61,947 bases of DNA from Candidatus Salinicoccus stercoripullorum (GCA_019113295.1 DXHR01000030.1:1-61947); one strand, 5' to 3'. Positions 1 through 8,407 are shown, counted from the first letter of the stretch. Notes: generated by a model from the sequence alone, not told the origin. Made by a program: numbers and translations.

Positions 1-135
1 AAAATTGTATACTACTTCACAAATAATGAATCTATTTTAATCAATCTTTTTTCAAAATGGATTCTTCTTATTGGCGGTAAAAAACGGGCTTTTGAGGTGT
101 TTGTGATCAAACTTTATTTCAAAGCAACAAAACTT

Positions 136-185
136 ACAGTAAGCCGCTCCGTTCCATCAGGATGATGAACGGAGCGGTTTACTGT
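136..185. terminator. Long hairpin before the kinase gene
   Basis: Arms 136-154 and 167-185 pair over 19 bases with one G-T wobble around a 12-base loop. There is no T run on the plus side; the minus side is only moderately T-rich, so it may end a leftward gene outside the window or be a leader structure. Bases 1-135 hold nothing else I can support. Confidence 0.5.
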
Positions 186-222
186 GCGAAAGAATAAATC
201 AGAATATAATATGGTGAACATT

Positions 223-939
223 ATGAACTATGGAAAAGGTGAAGGAACTTTGATTACATTGGCAGGAACAATCGGCGTAGGAAAGACAGAATGGGGTAAA
301 GTGATCGCCAAACATTTTGGTGTTGAATTGCTGGAGGAAAAAGTGAAAGGCAATCCATTTCTCGCGAAATATTATGAAGATCCACAGAGGTACAGCTTCC
401 ATCTGCAGATATTTTTCCTGAATCACAGGTTCAGTGCCATAAAGGAAGCCATGATCCATCCGAATTCAGTACTCGACCGTTCGATTTATGAAGATGCGAT
501 GATATTTGCCAGGCTCCAATATGAAAACGGCTCAATGGACGAAGCAGAGTACACTACATATCTTGAGCTTCATGAGAATATGATGCAGGAGCTGGCGGAT
601 TTGTACAAGCAGCAGATTTTATTCAAAAAGTCACCGGACCTCATGGTGATGGTGCATGGCTCGTTCGAAGAGATCATGAGAAGGATCATAAAGCGCGGCA
701 GGCCATATGAACAGATCGACGGCAATCCGGAACTGTCCAAGTATTATCGGGATCTGTATGAAATGTACGACAATAATTTCATGAAAGATTACCTGGATAA
801 GAACATATCCCCCGTCTATGTCATAGATATTGATAAAAGGGATATTTTCAATCCGCGCGATGTAAAAGCCGTCCTGGATGGAATTGAAGAGACATTGAAG
901 AAGGACAGAGGTTTTGTGCTGCCTGAAGAACTTGAATAA
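223..939 (+). CDS. Deoxynucleoside kinase (dAK/dGK family)
   Basis: Phosphorylates deoxypurine nucleosides in the cytoplasm for nucleotide salvage. The protein opens with a Walker A loop (GTIGVGKT, about residues 14-21) and carries the family's DRSIYED block near residue 90 and an arginine-rich lid (RRIIKRGR). About 238 residues is slightly longer than the usual 210-220. The ATG at 223 is chosen because family members begin MNxYG just before the P-loop; a GTG at 184 lies in the base of a hairpin and an ATG at 211 is also possible. None has a strong ribosome site. A TATAAT at 205-210 would give a very short leader. Staphylococci usually carry two such kinases side by side; here there is one, and dA versus dG preference cannot be read from sequence. 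Confidence 0.85.
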   Translation: MNYGKGEGTLITLAGTIGVGKTEWGKVIAKHFGVELLEEKVKGNPFLAKYYEDPQRYSFHLQIFFLNHRFSAIKEAMIHPNSVLDRSIYEDAMIFARLQYENGSMDEAEYTTYLELHENMMQELADLYKQQILFKKSPDLMVMVHGSFEEIMRRIIKRGRPYEQIDGNPELSKYYRDLYEMYDNNFMKDYLDKNISPVYVIDIDKRDIFNPRDVKAVLDGIEETLKKDRGFVLPEELE

Positions 940-1051
940 AACATCCAATAATGATCGGATCTTAAGGGAGAAAGCTCTGTATTGACATGCTGTAATGGTC
1001 ATTGAATGTTCAAATTTCCTGTATGGATTTTCCATCCCGGCACACGATAAG

Positions 1052-1079
1052 TGGACATTGGAATATGATGTGTTAGAAT
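1052..1079 (+). promoter_or_regulatory. SigA-type promoter of the SurA-like lipoprotein
   Basis: TGGACA (1052-1057) and TAGAAT (1074-1079) are 16 bases apart, 35 bases before the start codon, with TAAGGAG at 1099-1105 as ribosome site. Confidence 0.5.
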
Positions 1080-1113
1080 GACGGACAATAATGCATTGTA
1101 AGGAGAATCAATT

Positions 1114-1929
1114 ATGAAAAAATGGTTAACAGGATTATCAATCGCCTCTTCGATGCTGGTACTCGGTGCCTGCGGCGGTGGAGATGATTCGGGTGAAGAT
1201 ACGGGAAACGCAGAAAATCAGCAGGAGTCCCAGGAACAGACGGCTTCGGGCAGCGGTGAAGAAGGCGGCCAATCTGCCCAGAGCGGCGGAGAAGGCCAGC
1301 AGGAAATGCCTGAACCGGACATGGAAGGTGTGCCTGACGTTGTGGCTGAAGTTAACGGTGAAGAAGTGACGAAAGATGAATTTCAGCAGACTTACGAGAG
1401 CCAGTTCCAGCAGGCTGCCATGCAGCAGCAGATGTCCGGTGAGGAAGTGAACCAGGACGAATTGAAAAAACAGGTTGCCGATGGCATGGTTTCACAGGAA
1501 CTGCTGATACAGGAAACTGAAAACCGCGGCATCGAAGCATCAGAGGACGAAGTCAACAAAACACTGGATGACATTGTCAAACAGAATCAGATGGAGTCCC
1601 AGGATGAGTTCTTCACTGCGATGGAAGAACAGGGCATGAAAAAGGATGATGTGATGTCCCAGCTCGAAACACAGGTCAAGATGGATCAGCTGATTGCTGA
1701 AGAGACCGGTGACATCGAACCATCTGATGATGAACTGAAAGAAATCTATGATCAGCAGAAAGAACAGATGTCACAGATGCAGGGCGAAGAAGGCGGCTCG
1801 GAGATGCCATCATTCGACGAGATGAAGCCCCAGCTTAAAGAACAGGTGGTAATGCAGAAAGAGAGCGAAGCGGCACAGACACTTGCCGAAGACCTGAAAG
1901 AGAAATCCGATGTAACAGTGAACCTGTAA
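1114..1929 (+). CDS. SurA N-terminal domain lipoprotein
   Basis: A 271-residue secreted lipoprotein. The signal peptide ends in a lipobox with cysteine 20 (VLGAC), followed by a low-complexity Gly/Glu/Gln linker to about residue 70. The rest (VVAEVNGEEVTKDEF onward) is the helical SurA/PrsA N-terminal chaperone fold with many Gln, Glu and Met. Foldases of the PrsA type carry a parvulin domain next; none is present, so a holdase role outside the membrane is more likely than prolyl isomerisation (inference). The acidic composition fits a salt-tolerant host. It has its own promoter and terminator, so it is probably monocistronic. Confidence 0.75.
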   Translation: MKKWLTGLSIASSMLVLGACGGGDDSGEDTGNAENQQESQEQTASGSGEEGGQSAQSGGEGQQEMPEPDMEGVPDVVAEVNGEEVTKDEFQQTYESQFQQAAMQQQMSGEEVNQDELKKQVADGMVSQELLIQETENRGIEASEDEVNKTLDDIVKQNQMESQDEFFTAMEEQGMKKDDVMSQLETQVKMDQLIAEETGDIEPSDDELKEIYDQQKEQMSQMQGEEGGSEMPSFDEMKPQLKEQVVMQKESEAAQTLAEDLKEKSDVTVNL

Positions 1930-1943
1930 TAGAATGAAATTAA

Positions 1944-1979
1944 CGCCGTTTTGGATGTATGTTCAAAACGGCGATTTTT
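1944..1979 (+). terminator. Terminator after the SurA-like gene
   Basis: A perfect 9-base stem (1944-1952 with 1965-1973), 12-base loop, then ATTTTTA. Confidence 0.85.
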
Positions 1980-1983
1980 ATAT

Positions 1984-2289
1984 GCCGAATTCTTCGGACT
2001 CGCCTGGTCTCCGGCGCCGGTTGTTCTGGGAGGGATCTTCATCATCGGGCATGTATACATCCTCTGCGCGATCGTGGTGCTGTTCACAGGGAAGAAGGTG
2101 ACGGGTTATGTGCTGGAAGGTTTTGAGTCCAAGAAGATCGTGCACATATTTTCCGATTACAATGAAGAGATCGCCCTTACGATACGGCGGAACCTCGGAG
2201 CTCACACTTCGATACTTGAAGGCAGGAATGATGGTGCGGGAAATGTTGAAGACCTTCAGGCAACGGATGAGTTTTTCACAACCCGATAA
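1984..2289 (+). pseudogene. YitT-family membrane protein remnant
   Basis: An open frame whose middle (VTGYVLEGFESKKIVHIF, then SDYNEEIALTIRRNLGAH) matches the junction between the last membrane helix and the cytoplasmic DUF2179 domain of YitT-family proteins, as I recall them. Complete members are about 280 residues with five or six helices. Here only one helix precedes the match, and the C-terminal half of the domain is missing after SILEGRN. The frame reads back into the upstream terminator and has no ribosome site. I read it as the leftover of a mostly deleted gene; a short working protein is possible but unlikely. Confidence 0.5.
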
Positions 2290-2340
2290 AGGGAATCTGT
2301 ATGAAACAGTATTAAAAACATTCTGAAGGAGCTGGATAGG

Positions 2341-3354
2341 ATGAAGACTTTGTATTTCTCTGCCGGCAATTCACTCTATGAAATAAAAGAAGGAGAAGGT
2401 GGATGGGTGATGGCAGAAAGGCCTGCACCGAATGTCCTATTGTGTATTGCGGCCGATCCGGATAAACCAGGCCGGCTGTACGGAGGCACATTTGATGACG
2501 GGCTCTTTATCAGCGATGACGGCGGCGGGACATGGGAGCCTGCCGGCGCCGGCATTACACATAATCGGGTGATGAGTCTCGCCATCAGTCCCACTGAGAA
2601 TATAAATGGCTGCAGGGTCGTGTGGGCCGGTACGGAACCGAGCGGCCTCTTTCGATCAGAGGACGGCGGACAGACATGGACGGATTGTCCATCGCTCCTG
2701 GAACTGCCCTCAAAATCAACATGGAGTTTCCCGCCCCGCCCTGAGACACACCATGTGCGTTTCATCGAGCCGGATATTCATGACACGGAACGTATTTTCG
2801 CAGGAATAGAACTCGGTGGTGTCATGAGAAGCGAGGATAAGGGACGAAGCTTCGAAGACCGTAAACCGGGGTCGCAGCATGACAGCCATACGCTGGCAAC
2901 CCATCCCAAAGTCCGGGGACGCGTGTATGAAGCGGCAGGCGGCGGATATGCGGAAAGTTTCGATTCGGGTTCTACATGGGAGACCTTCAATGATGGCCTG
3001 GACCCATACGGCTATCTGGTCGGCATCGCTGCGGACAGCGGGAATGCAGATACCATCATCGTTTCAGCGGCAAAAAGTCCAAGGACGGCATATAAGCCAT
3101 CAAATGCAGAAACGATTATGATGCGGCGTGAAAATGGAGGGAGATGGGAGTGGGTCCATGAAGGCCTGCCGGCCCCCGATGGCTCCGCAGTTTTCTCTCT
3201 TGCTTCAGACAGCGCTGAACCCGGAGTGTTCTATGCTTTGAACAATACCGGTTTCTATATTTCCAGGAATTCAGGGAAAACATGGAACAAAGTGAATATT
3301 GACTGGCCGGAACATCTGAAGGATAAGAGAGTAAACTGGATGACACTGGCATAA
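2341..3354 (+). CDS. BNR/Asp-box beta-propeller protein
   Basis: A 337-residue protein with repeated Asp-box signatures: SDDGGGTW, SEDGGQTW, SEDKGRSF, SFDSGSTW and SRNSGKTW, spaced as in a seven-bladed sialidase/BNR or WD40/YVTN-like propeller. There is no signal peptide or membrane helix, so it is probably cytoplasmic, and sialidase active-site arginines are not evident. The family is often annotated as glycosyl hydrolase or photosystem-stability-like, without proven activity. Ribosome site GAAGGAG at 2325-2331. It stands alone between the YitT remnant and a terminator. Fold is clear, function unknown. Confidence 0.7.
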   Translation: MKTLYFSAGNSLYEIKEGEGGWVMAERPAPNVLLCIAADPDKPGRLYGGTFDDGLFISDDGGGTWEPAGAGITHNRVMSLAISPTENINGCRVVWAGTEPSGLFRSEDGGQTWTDCPSLLELPSKSTWSFPPRPETHHVRFIEPDIHDTERIFAGIELGGVMRSEDKGRSFEDRKPGSQHDSHTLATHPKVRGRVYEAAGGGYAESFDSGSTWETFNDGLDPYGYLVGIAADSGNADTIIVSAAKSPRTAYKPSNAETIMMRRENGGRWEWVHEGLPAPDGSAVFSLASDSAEPGVFYALNNTGFYISRNSGKTWNKVNIDWPEHLKDKRVNWMTLA

Positions 3355-3363
3355 CAGAGAGGG

Positions 3364-3389
3364 GAGGCATCTGAGGATGCTTCTTTTTT
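3364..3389 (+). terminator. Terminator after the propeller gene
   Basis: An 8-base stem (3364-3371 with 3376-3383, one wobble), 4-base loop, then TTTTTT. Confidence 0.75.
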
Positions 3390-3419
3390 GCATTTATATG
3401 AAAAAGTAACAAAAAACAC

Positions 3420-3448
3420 TTGAAAGTCAAAGAAGGTCAATGTATAAT
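3420..3448 (+). promoter_or_regulatory. clpE promoter P1 with embedded CtsR site
   Basis: TTGAAA (3420-3425) and TATAAT (3443-3448) are exactly 17 bases apart. A CtsR heptad pair, AGTCAAA-gaa-GGTCAAT (3425-3441), fills the spacer, so bound repressor would block polymerase. Confidence 0.8.
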
Positions 3449-3457
3449 GTAGCTATA

Positions 3458-3474
3458 GGTCAAAATTGGTCAAA
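3458..3474 (+). promoter_or_regulatory. Perfect CtsR operator
   Basis: GGTCAAA-att-GGTCAAA, the consensus tandem heptad of the heat-shock repressor CtsR, just downstream of the P1 start point. Confidence 0.9.
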
Positions 3475-3497
3475 TAAAAAATATATGAGCAACATGA

Positions 3498-3526
3498 TTG
3501 AATATATGATTAGTGCCCTTTATACT
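3498..3526 (+). promoter_or_regulatory. clpE promoter P2
   Basis: TTGAAT (3498-3503) and TATACT (3521-3526) with a 17-base spacer. The third CtsR site begins 9 bases downstream, at its transcription start. Confidence 0.65.
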
Positions 3527-3534
3527 GTATTTAT

Positions 3535-3557
3535 AGTCAAAGATAGTCAAAGTCAAA
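3535..3557 (+). promoter_or_regulatory. CtsR operator with an extra half-site
   Basis: AGTCAAA-gat-AGTCAAA (3535-3551), immediately followed by GTCAAA (3552-3557), making a near-triple heptad array before the ribosome site AGGAGGA. Confidence 0.8.
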
Positions 3558-3591
3558 TAAGGCTGTCATTACGAATAGGAGGAATCTACGC

Positions 3592-5724
3592 ATGAAATGT
3601 CAAAACTGTGGTGTTAATGAAGCAAATGTTAATCTTGCGATGAATGTTAACAACCAGAAAATGCAAGTACATTTATGTGATGAATGTTTCCGTGAAATAC
3701 AAGGTCAAATGATGAATTCCAACGATTTCTTTTCTGGATCACCTTTTGAAAATACAAATTCCAACAATAAATATTTCCAGGGGAACGGAGGAAACGCCAC
3801 GGGAACGAAAGTAAGAGAGAAACAAAACGACAGGAATGGCCTGCTTGATCAGTTAGGTAAAAATATATCTGACGAAGCCAGGTCCGGCAACATAGATCCG
3901 GTCATCGGCCGTGACATGGAAGTCAGGCGTGTCGTTGAGACATTGAACAGAAGGAACAAGAACAACCCGGTACTGATCGGTGAGCCCGGTGTCGGTAAAA
4001 CTGCCATCGCAGAAGGACTGGCACTCAAAATCGTCGAAGGTACTGTGCCGGCCAAGCTGATGGATAAGGAAATATATATCCTTGATGTAGCATCGCTTGT
4101 GGCAAATACAAGCATGCGCGGCCAGTTTGAAGAGCGTATGAAACAGCTGATCAGTGAGCTGCAGGAACGTAAGGATGTCATCCTGTTCATCGATGAAATC
4201 CACCAGATCGTGGGTGCAGGTACGGCAGAGAGTTCCCAGATGGATGCCGGTAATATCCTGAAGCCTGCACTGGCACGCGGTGAACTGCAGATCATCGGTG
4301 CTACGACTCTGAAGGAGTACCGTCAGATTGAAAAAGATGCAGCACTTGAACGCCGTCTTCAGCCGATCATTGTGAAAGAACCGTCATTGGAGGAAGCGGA
4401 ACTGATACTTCAGGGTATTAAAGACCGTTATGAAGCGTTCCATGAGGTACGTTATTCCGATGAGGCCATCCGTGCTTTTGTATCTCTGTCAAACAGATAT
4501 ATACAAGATCGCTTCCTGCCGGATAAAGCAATCGATCTGATGGATGAGGTCGGTTCCCGTCTGAATCTTTCCAACGCAGAGAACGATTCCGGCTCGATCA
4601 AACAGAAGCTCGAAAAGATTGCGAAGGAAAAAGACGAAGCTGCTGAACAGGAAGATTACGAAAAGGCTGCAAACCTCAAATATCAGGAGCTGCAGCTTGA
4701 AAAGCAGCTTGAAAAAGCTGAAGATGAAGCGCAGGTCATTGATGTGGATGTTTCCGATATCCAACTGATCGTGGAAGAGAAAACGGGTATCCCTGTGACG
4801 AAACTCCAGGCGGATGAACAGGAAAAAATGCGTGACCTCCAGGGTCAGCTTGGCTCAAAAGTCATCGGCCAGGGAGAAGCTGTGGGTAAAGTGGCGAAAG
4901 CTATCAGACGCAGCCGTGCCGGACTCAAATCCAAGTACCGCCCAATCGGTTCATTCCTGTTCGTCGGACCGACCGGTGTCGGCAAGACAGAACTGACAAA
5001 AGCGCTTGCAGAGGAATTGTTCGGTTCACGTGAATCACTCATTCGTCTTGATATGAGTGAGTACATGGAAAAACATGCTGTCTCTAAAATCATCGGTTCG
5101 CCTCCAGGCTACGTTGGTCACGAAGAAGCAGGACAGCTGACTGAAAAAGTCCGTCACAACCCTTACAACATCATACTGCTCGATGAAATAGAGAAAGCAC
5201 ATCCGGACGTACAGAACATGTTCCTGCAGATCATGGAAGACGGCCACCTCACAGATTCACACGGCCGTACGGTAAGTTTCAAGGAAACAGTCATCATCAT
5301 GACAAGTAACGCGGGTACAGGTGTGAATACGGCGAGTGTCGGCTTCGGCCCTGAAAAACATGATTCAGTATCCACTCTTGATAATCTGAGTGACTACTTC
5401 AAACCGGAATTCCTGAACCGCTTCGACTCCATCATAAACTTCAACGAATTGTCTGAAGAGGATCTGCTGCAAATTGTGGATCTGATGCTTGCGGAACTTC
5501 AGGAAACAGTGGAAGAAAATGAACTCAGCATCACAATCACGGAGGAAGCAAAACAGATACTGGTACAACTCGGCTATGACAAGCGCTTCGGTGCAAGACC
5601 GCTCCGCAGAGTAATCCAGGATAAAATCGAAGATCAGCTTACAGATCTGATCCTCGAAGAAGAGACACTGGAAAACATCAAAGTCGAAGTACAGGGCGAA
5701 GAGATAAAAGTAGTAAAAGCATAA
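3592..5724 (+). CDS. clpE: ATP-dependent Clp unfoldase ClpE
   Basis: AAA+ unfoldase that feeds damaged proteins to ClpP and helps reset the CtsR heat-shock response. The N-terminal zinc finger has cysteines 3, 6, 29 and 32, which separates ClpE from ClpC (double Clp-N domain). AAA module 1 has Walker A GEPGVGKT and FIDEIHQI; a UVR-like coiled segment follows (EQEDYEKAANLKYQEL); AAA module 2 has GPTGVGKT and LLDEIEKAHPDV; the ClpB-D2-small domain ends the protein. Length 710 is normal. Strong AGGAGGA ribosome site. Two promoters and three CtsR operators point to tight heat or disulfide-stress induction. The gene stands alone; mcsA, mcsB and ctsR are not in the window. Confidence 0.97.
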   Translation: MKCQNCGVNEANVNLAMNVNNQKMQVHLCDECFREIQGQMMNSNDFFSGSPFENTNSNNKYFQGNGGNATGTKVREKQNDRNGLLDQLGKNISDEARSGNIDPVIGRDMEVRRVVETLNRRNKNNPVLIGEPGVGKTAIAEGLALKIVEGTVPAKLMDKEIYILDVASLVANTSMRGQFEERMKQLISELQERKDVILFIDEIHQIVGAGTAESSQMDAGNILKPALARGELQIIGATTLKEYRQIEKDAALERRLQPIIVKEPSLEEAELILQGIKDRYEAFHEVRYSDEAIRAFVSLSNRYIQDRFLPDKAIDLMDEVGSRLNLSNAENDSGSIKQKLEKIAKEKDEAAEQEDYEKAANLKYQELQLEKQLEKAEDEAQVIDVDVSDIQLIVEEKTGIPVTKLQADEQEKMRDLQGQLGSKVIGQGEAVGKVAKAIRRSRAGLKSKYRPIGSFLFVGPTGVGKTELTKALAEELFGSRESLIRLDMSEYMEKHAVSKIIGSPPGYVGHEEAGQLTEKVRHNPYNIILLDEIEKAHPDVQNMFLQIMEDGHLTDSHGRTVSFKETVIIMTSNAGTGVNTASVGFGPEKHDSVSTLDNLSDYFKPEFLNRFDSIINFNELSEEDLLQIVDLMLAELQETVEENELSITITEEAKQILVQLGYDKRFGARPLRRVIQDKIEDQLTDLILEEETLENIKVEVQGEEIKVVKA

Positions 5725-5732
5725 ACATGAAC

Positions 5733-5774
5733 AAAGAAGGCTCTGGATCCTCAAAGGATTCAGAGCCTTCTTTT
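5733..5774 (+). terminator. Terminator after clpE
   Basis: A stem of about 18 bases (5733-5750 with 5756-5773) ending in TTTT. Confidence 0.9.
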
Positions 5775-5956
5775 ATCTATACAGTAAAATCGGCAAAGTG
5801 GAGCGGTATATGGCGGGCGTCTGTATCTGTTACGGAGGGGGACTGAAAATTCCGGCATCGGATTATATATTTTACCTGCATGCAGCAGGTTAAATAAAGT
5901 TTATGTTAACATTTAAAGGGAATCAAAATATTAACTACATTTGAAAGGGGTATTCG

Positions 5957-6532
5957 ATGAAACGGTGGATGTTCCTGATGCTGATTATCGCGCTGGTTGG
6001 GGTTCTTGCAGCATGCAGTGGAAACAACGAAGAGTACCAGGGGGACGAAGAAGAAACAGAATCTTTTGGCGAGACGGGCGACTCTGAAGTTATTGTCGAC
6101 CTGATGGATACCAATGAAGAACAGGTGGCGAAAGCAACTCTGACTGAAGGGGAATCCGGAGTCGACATCGCTCTTGAAGGTGAGAACCTTCCACCGGGCG
6201 AACACGGCTTCCATTTCCATGAGACCGGCTCCTGTGAACTGCCTGATTTTGAGTCGGCGGGCGGCCATTATAATCCGACAGATGCCAACCACGGCATGAA
6301 CGATCCTGACGGCCCCCATGCGGGTGACATGGAAAATATAGAAGTGGATGAAGACGGCACAGTGGATACTGAAGTTACTGCAGATATGGTTACACTTGAG
6401 GAAGGTGAGGATAATACGCTCTTTACTGAAGAAGGTACGGCACTCATGATCCATTCTGAAGCGGATGACTATGAGTCACAGCCGTCAGGTGATGCGGGAG
6501 ACCGTATCGCATGCGGTGTAGTGGGCGAATAG
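5957..6532 (+). CDS. sodC: Cu/Zn superoxide dismutase lipoprotein (SodC/YojM-like)
   Basis: Dismutates superoxide outside the membrane. Lipobox LAAC, cysteine 20, then an acidic spacer. The SOD fold carries what look like all metal ligands: His86 and His88 (FHFHE), His104 (GGHYNP), His112 (NHG), His121 and Asp124 (PHAGD), His166 (MIHSEADDY); Cys93 and Cys186 can form the conserved disulfide. From memory, Bacillus subtilis YojM lacks one copper ligand, whereas here each has a plausible residue, so an active enzyme is likely. ATG 5957 follows GAAAGGGG. Monocistronic between two terminators. Confidence 0.92.
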   Translation: MKRWMFLMLIIALVGVLAACSGNNEEYQGDEEETESFGETGDSEVIVDLMDTNEEQVAKATLTEGESGVDIALEGENLPPGEHGFHFHETGSCELPDFESAGGHYNPTDANHGMNDPDGPHAGDMENIEVDEDGTVDTEVTADMVTLEEGEDNTLFTEEGTALMIHSEADDYESQPSGDAGDRIACGVVGE

Positions 6533-6548
6533 GTGCAGCATTCAGGGA

Positions 6549-6575
6549 AAGACCGCCGGACGGGCGGTCTTCTTC
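6549..6575 (+). terminator. Terminator after sodC
   Basis: A perfect 9-base stem (6549-6557 with 6563-6571), 5-base loop, then a short T-rich tail. Confidence 0.8.
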
Positions 6576-6666
6576 ATTCTGACATTGAGTTGAAATCTAT
6601 GACATGGGACAATATTAAATGAGATAATGAACCCAGTGATTAATGCACGAAAGAAAGAGGTATTTG

Positions 6667-6825
6667 ATGAAAAAGAGGAGTATATTTGCGTTGGTCATGT
6701 GCCAGGTTTTGGTCTTATCCGCATGCGGCATGAACAGCGATGACGAATCGGAATTCGATCAGCAGCAGACAATCAATGACACGAACTACCAGGAGAGTGA
6801 CAGCGGTTCGGATAATGGCGACTGA
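6667..6825 (+). CDS. Small acidic lipoprotein, unknown function
   Basis: About 52 residues: basic start MKKRS, hydrophobic stretch, lipobox LSAC with cysteine 20, then a very acidic Asp/Ser/Asn/Gln tail. An upstream ATG at 6643 has no ribosome site and would put a charged leader before the signal; AAAGAGG at 6654-6660 fits the ATG at 6667. The mature part is only about 30 residues and has no domain I recognise. It could be a genuine small surface lipoprotein or the left end of a decayed one. Confidence 0.5.
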   Translation: MKKRSIFALVMCQVLVLSACGMNSDDESEFDQQQTINDTNYQESDSGSDNGD

Positions 6826-6855
6826 TTTTCCCGGACGAATGAAATACGGCAGACA

Positions 6856-6894
6856 AAAAATCCATGCGGCAATCTACGTCCGTCGTGGATTTTT
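6856..6894 (+). terminator. Terminator after the small lipoprotein
   Basis: A 9-base stem (6856-6864 with 6886-6894) closed over a 21-base loop and followed by further T-rich sequence. Confidence 0.6.
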
Positions 6895-6952
6895 ATTTGA
6901 GAACAGATATGAAAATACTGAAAAAATATTTTAATGAATTCTGTTTAAATAA

Positions 6953-6981
6953 TTGCTGGATGTGAATACTATAGATAGAAT
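6953..6981 (+). promoter_or_regulatory. Promoter of the six-helix protein
   Basis: TTGCTG (6953-6958) and TAGAAT (6976-6981), 17-base spacer. Two copies of ACTATAG, 18 bases apart (6968-6974 and 6986-6992), and the inverted repeat ATAGT-T-ACTAT bracket the -10 and start region, a possible operator. Confidence 0.5.
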
Positions 6982-7050
6982 AGTTACTATAGGGTATATA
7001 GAATATTCAGTAATAAAATTGGCGGAAAAGATTTCGCAAAGGGGAGAAAT

Positions 7051-7647
7051 ATGATGAAAAACAGCGCACTGGATTGGGACTTTGAAGCTGCAAGGGCAAG
7101 TGCTCCCCATGCTCTCATCATGGTGGGGTTCATAGTGGCATTTTCAATCTGGTTCGGCTTTGCCTGGGGCATAGCCGGATGGATTCTGTTTGCAGCGGCG
7201 ATGATCGGCGCTGCCTATATATTGGCCGGCAGTCTCAAGAACCGGGAGCTTTCAAAATCTGCCGGCAATGACAGGACTTCTGATGTCGTACGCATAGAAC
7301 GATCGGTCGGCTTTCTCGTCGGTGTCACTTACGCTACAATTCTTATTGTTGTCATACTTATGCTCGTACTTGAAGTGGCCATGTTCATCGTACCGTTCAT
7401 CACGCTGGTGATGGGGATACACTTCCTTCTGCAGGCACCGATCATGAACCGGAGGTTCGATTACTACATCGCGCCACTGCCTTTGATATCGAGCTGTATC
7501 GCGGCCTATTTTGCATTCCAGCCGGATGCATCGCTTTATACGGTCTACGCAATTGCGGGCCTTGGCGGAGCGGCTGCCGCACTCATATATGGCTATTATG
7601 TCATAGATACCTACAGAAAACTCGTCAAAAGCAGAAGGGCTGTCTGA
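7051..7647 (+). CDS. Six-helix membrane protein, unknown
   Basis: 198 residues with about six membrane segments in three pairs (residues about 23-60, 90-130 and 145-185) and a basic C-terminus (RKLVKSRRAV). No motif I recognise; no transporter signature or enzyme residues stand out. Two in-frame ATGs lie at 7051 and 7054 after GGGGAGAA. Own promoter upstream and a strong hairpin downstream, so monocistronic. Confidence 0.65.
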   Translation: MMKNSALDWDFEAARASAPHALIMVGFIVAFSIWFGFAWGIAGWILFAAAMIGAAYILAGSLKNRELSKSAGNDRTSDVVRIERSVGFLVGVTYATILIVVILMLVLEVAMFIVPFITLVMGIHFLLQAPIMNRRFDYYIAPLPLISSCIAAYFAFQPDASLYTVYAIAGLGGAAAALIYGYYVIDTYRKLVKSRRAV

Positions 7648-7662
7648 TGACTTAGCCGGTTT

Positions 7663-7700
7663 AAGGCCTCCGGAGACCTGTGCTCTCCGGAGGCCTTTAT
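7663..7700 (+). terminator. Strong hairpin after the six-helix protein
   Basis: A perfect 14-base stem (7663-7676 with 7684-7697); the T run is short (TTTAT). Confidence 0.7.
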
Positions 7701-7815
7701 AGTATCAGTGTGCAGATTGAGGAGCACATTCACGGCGGCCGGGCTGGTCCCGCTAAAGCAAATGGATGAGAGATGATATACTTGGGACAAATACGTGATT
7801 ATGAGGAGGACAGTA

Positions 7816-8400
7816 TTGAAGAAGAGTAATATATATTTCATCACCCTGTATGCGGCGTTGTTTACCATCCTGGCCATCAGTATCAGACTGGATTTCACGG
7901 ATGCTCTGGACAGGTCGGTGTATTTATTTTTGAGGAGATTTGCGGATGCCGGATGGCTGGAGGCGTATCTGTCCTTCCTCTCCTATATCTTCAAGCCCTC
8001 CCATGCTGCAGTCATATTCCTTATTGTGGCTGTGGTGTATTATTTCAAAAAGGATCCTCATTTCTGGCTGTATACGATTGGTGCCGGGGCAGGCCTCGCA
8101 ATCGGGACTGCGATGAAATATACTTTCCAGAGGGCGCGGCCGGATGTTGAACATGCGGCATTCGACGGTTACAGCTTTCCGAGCATGCATGTGCTGTCGT
8201 TCATGGTCCTTGTCATCCTGCTGTTCCGGCTCAGCCGGAATATCTATGTGAGGGCAGTCCTGGTCTTTCTGGTCATTTCAATGATGGTGTCCCGTATTTA
8301 CCTCGGCGCCCACTATCTTTCCGATACAGTGGCCAGTGTCATTGTCATCGCCCTGATTCTTCATGTGCTGGAGGAAGTCAAAGTCAGATTTTCAAGCTGA
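7816..8400 (+). CDS. PAP2-type membrane phosphatase
   Basis: Probable undecaprenyl-pyrophosphate or phosphatidylglycerophosphate phosphatase acting at the outer membrane face. The three PAP2 motifs are present: KYTFQRARP, PSMH (family PSGH) and SRIYLGAHYLSD, with about six helices. The start is the TTG at 7816, six bases after AGGAGGA (7804-7810); an upstream GTG at 7795 would place that ribosome site inside the gene. Length 194 is typical. It runs toward a leftward exporter gene with only 7 bases between stops. Lipid substrate cannot be decided from sequence. Confidence 0.85.
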   Translation: MKKSNIYFITLYAALFTILAISIRLDFTDALDRSVYLFLRRFADAGWLEAYLSFLSYIFKPSHAAVIFLIVAVVYYFKKDPHFWLYTIGAGAGLAIGTAMKYTFQRARPDVEHAAFDGYSFPSMHVLSFMVLVILLFRLSRNIYVRAVLVFLVISMMVSRIYLGAHYLSDTVASVIVIALILHVLEEVKVRFSS

Positions 8401-8407
8401 TTGGTCT

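Noticed and set aside
184..222. GTG start for the deoxynucleoside kinase
   Set aside because: It sits in the base of a 19-base hairpin and the added residues do not match the family; the ATG at 223 does.
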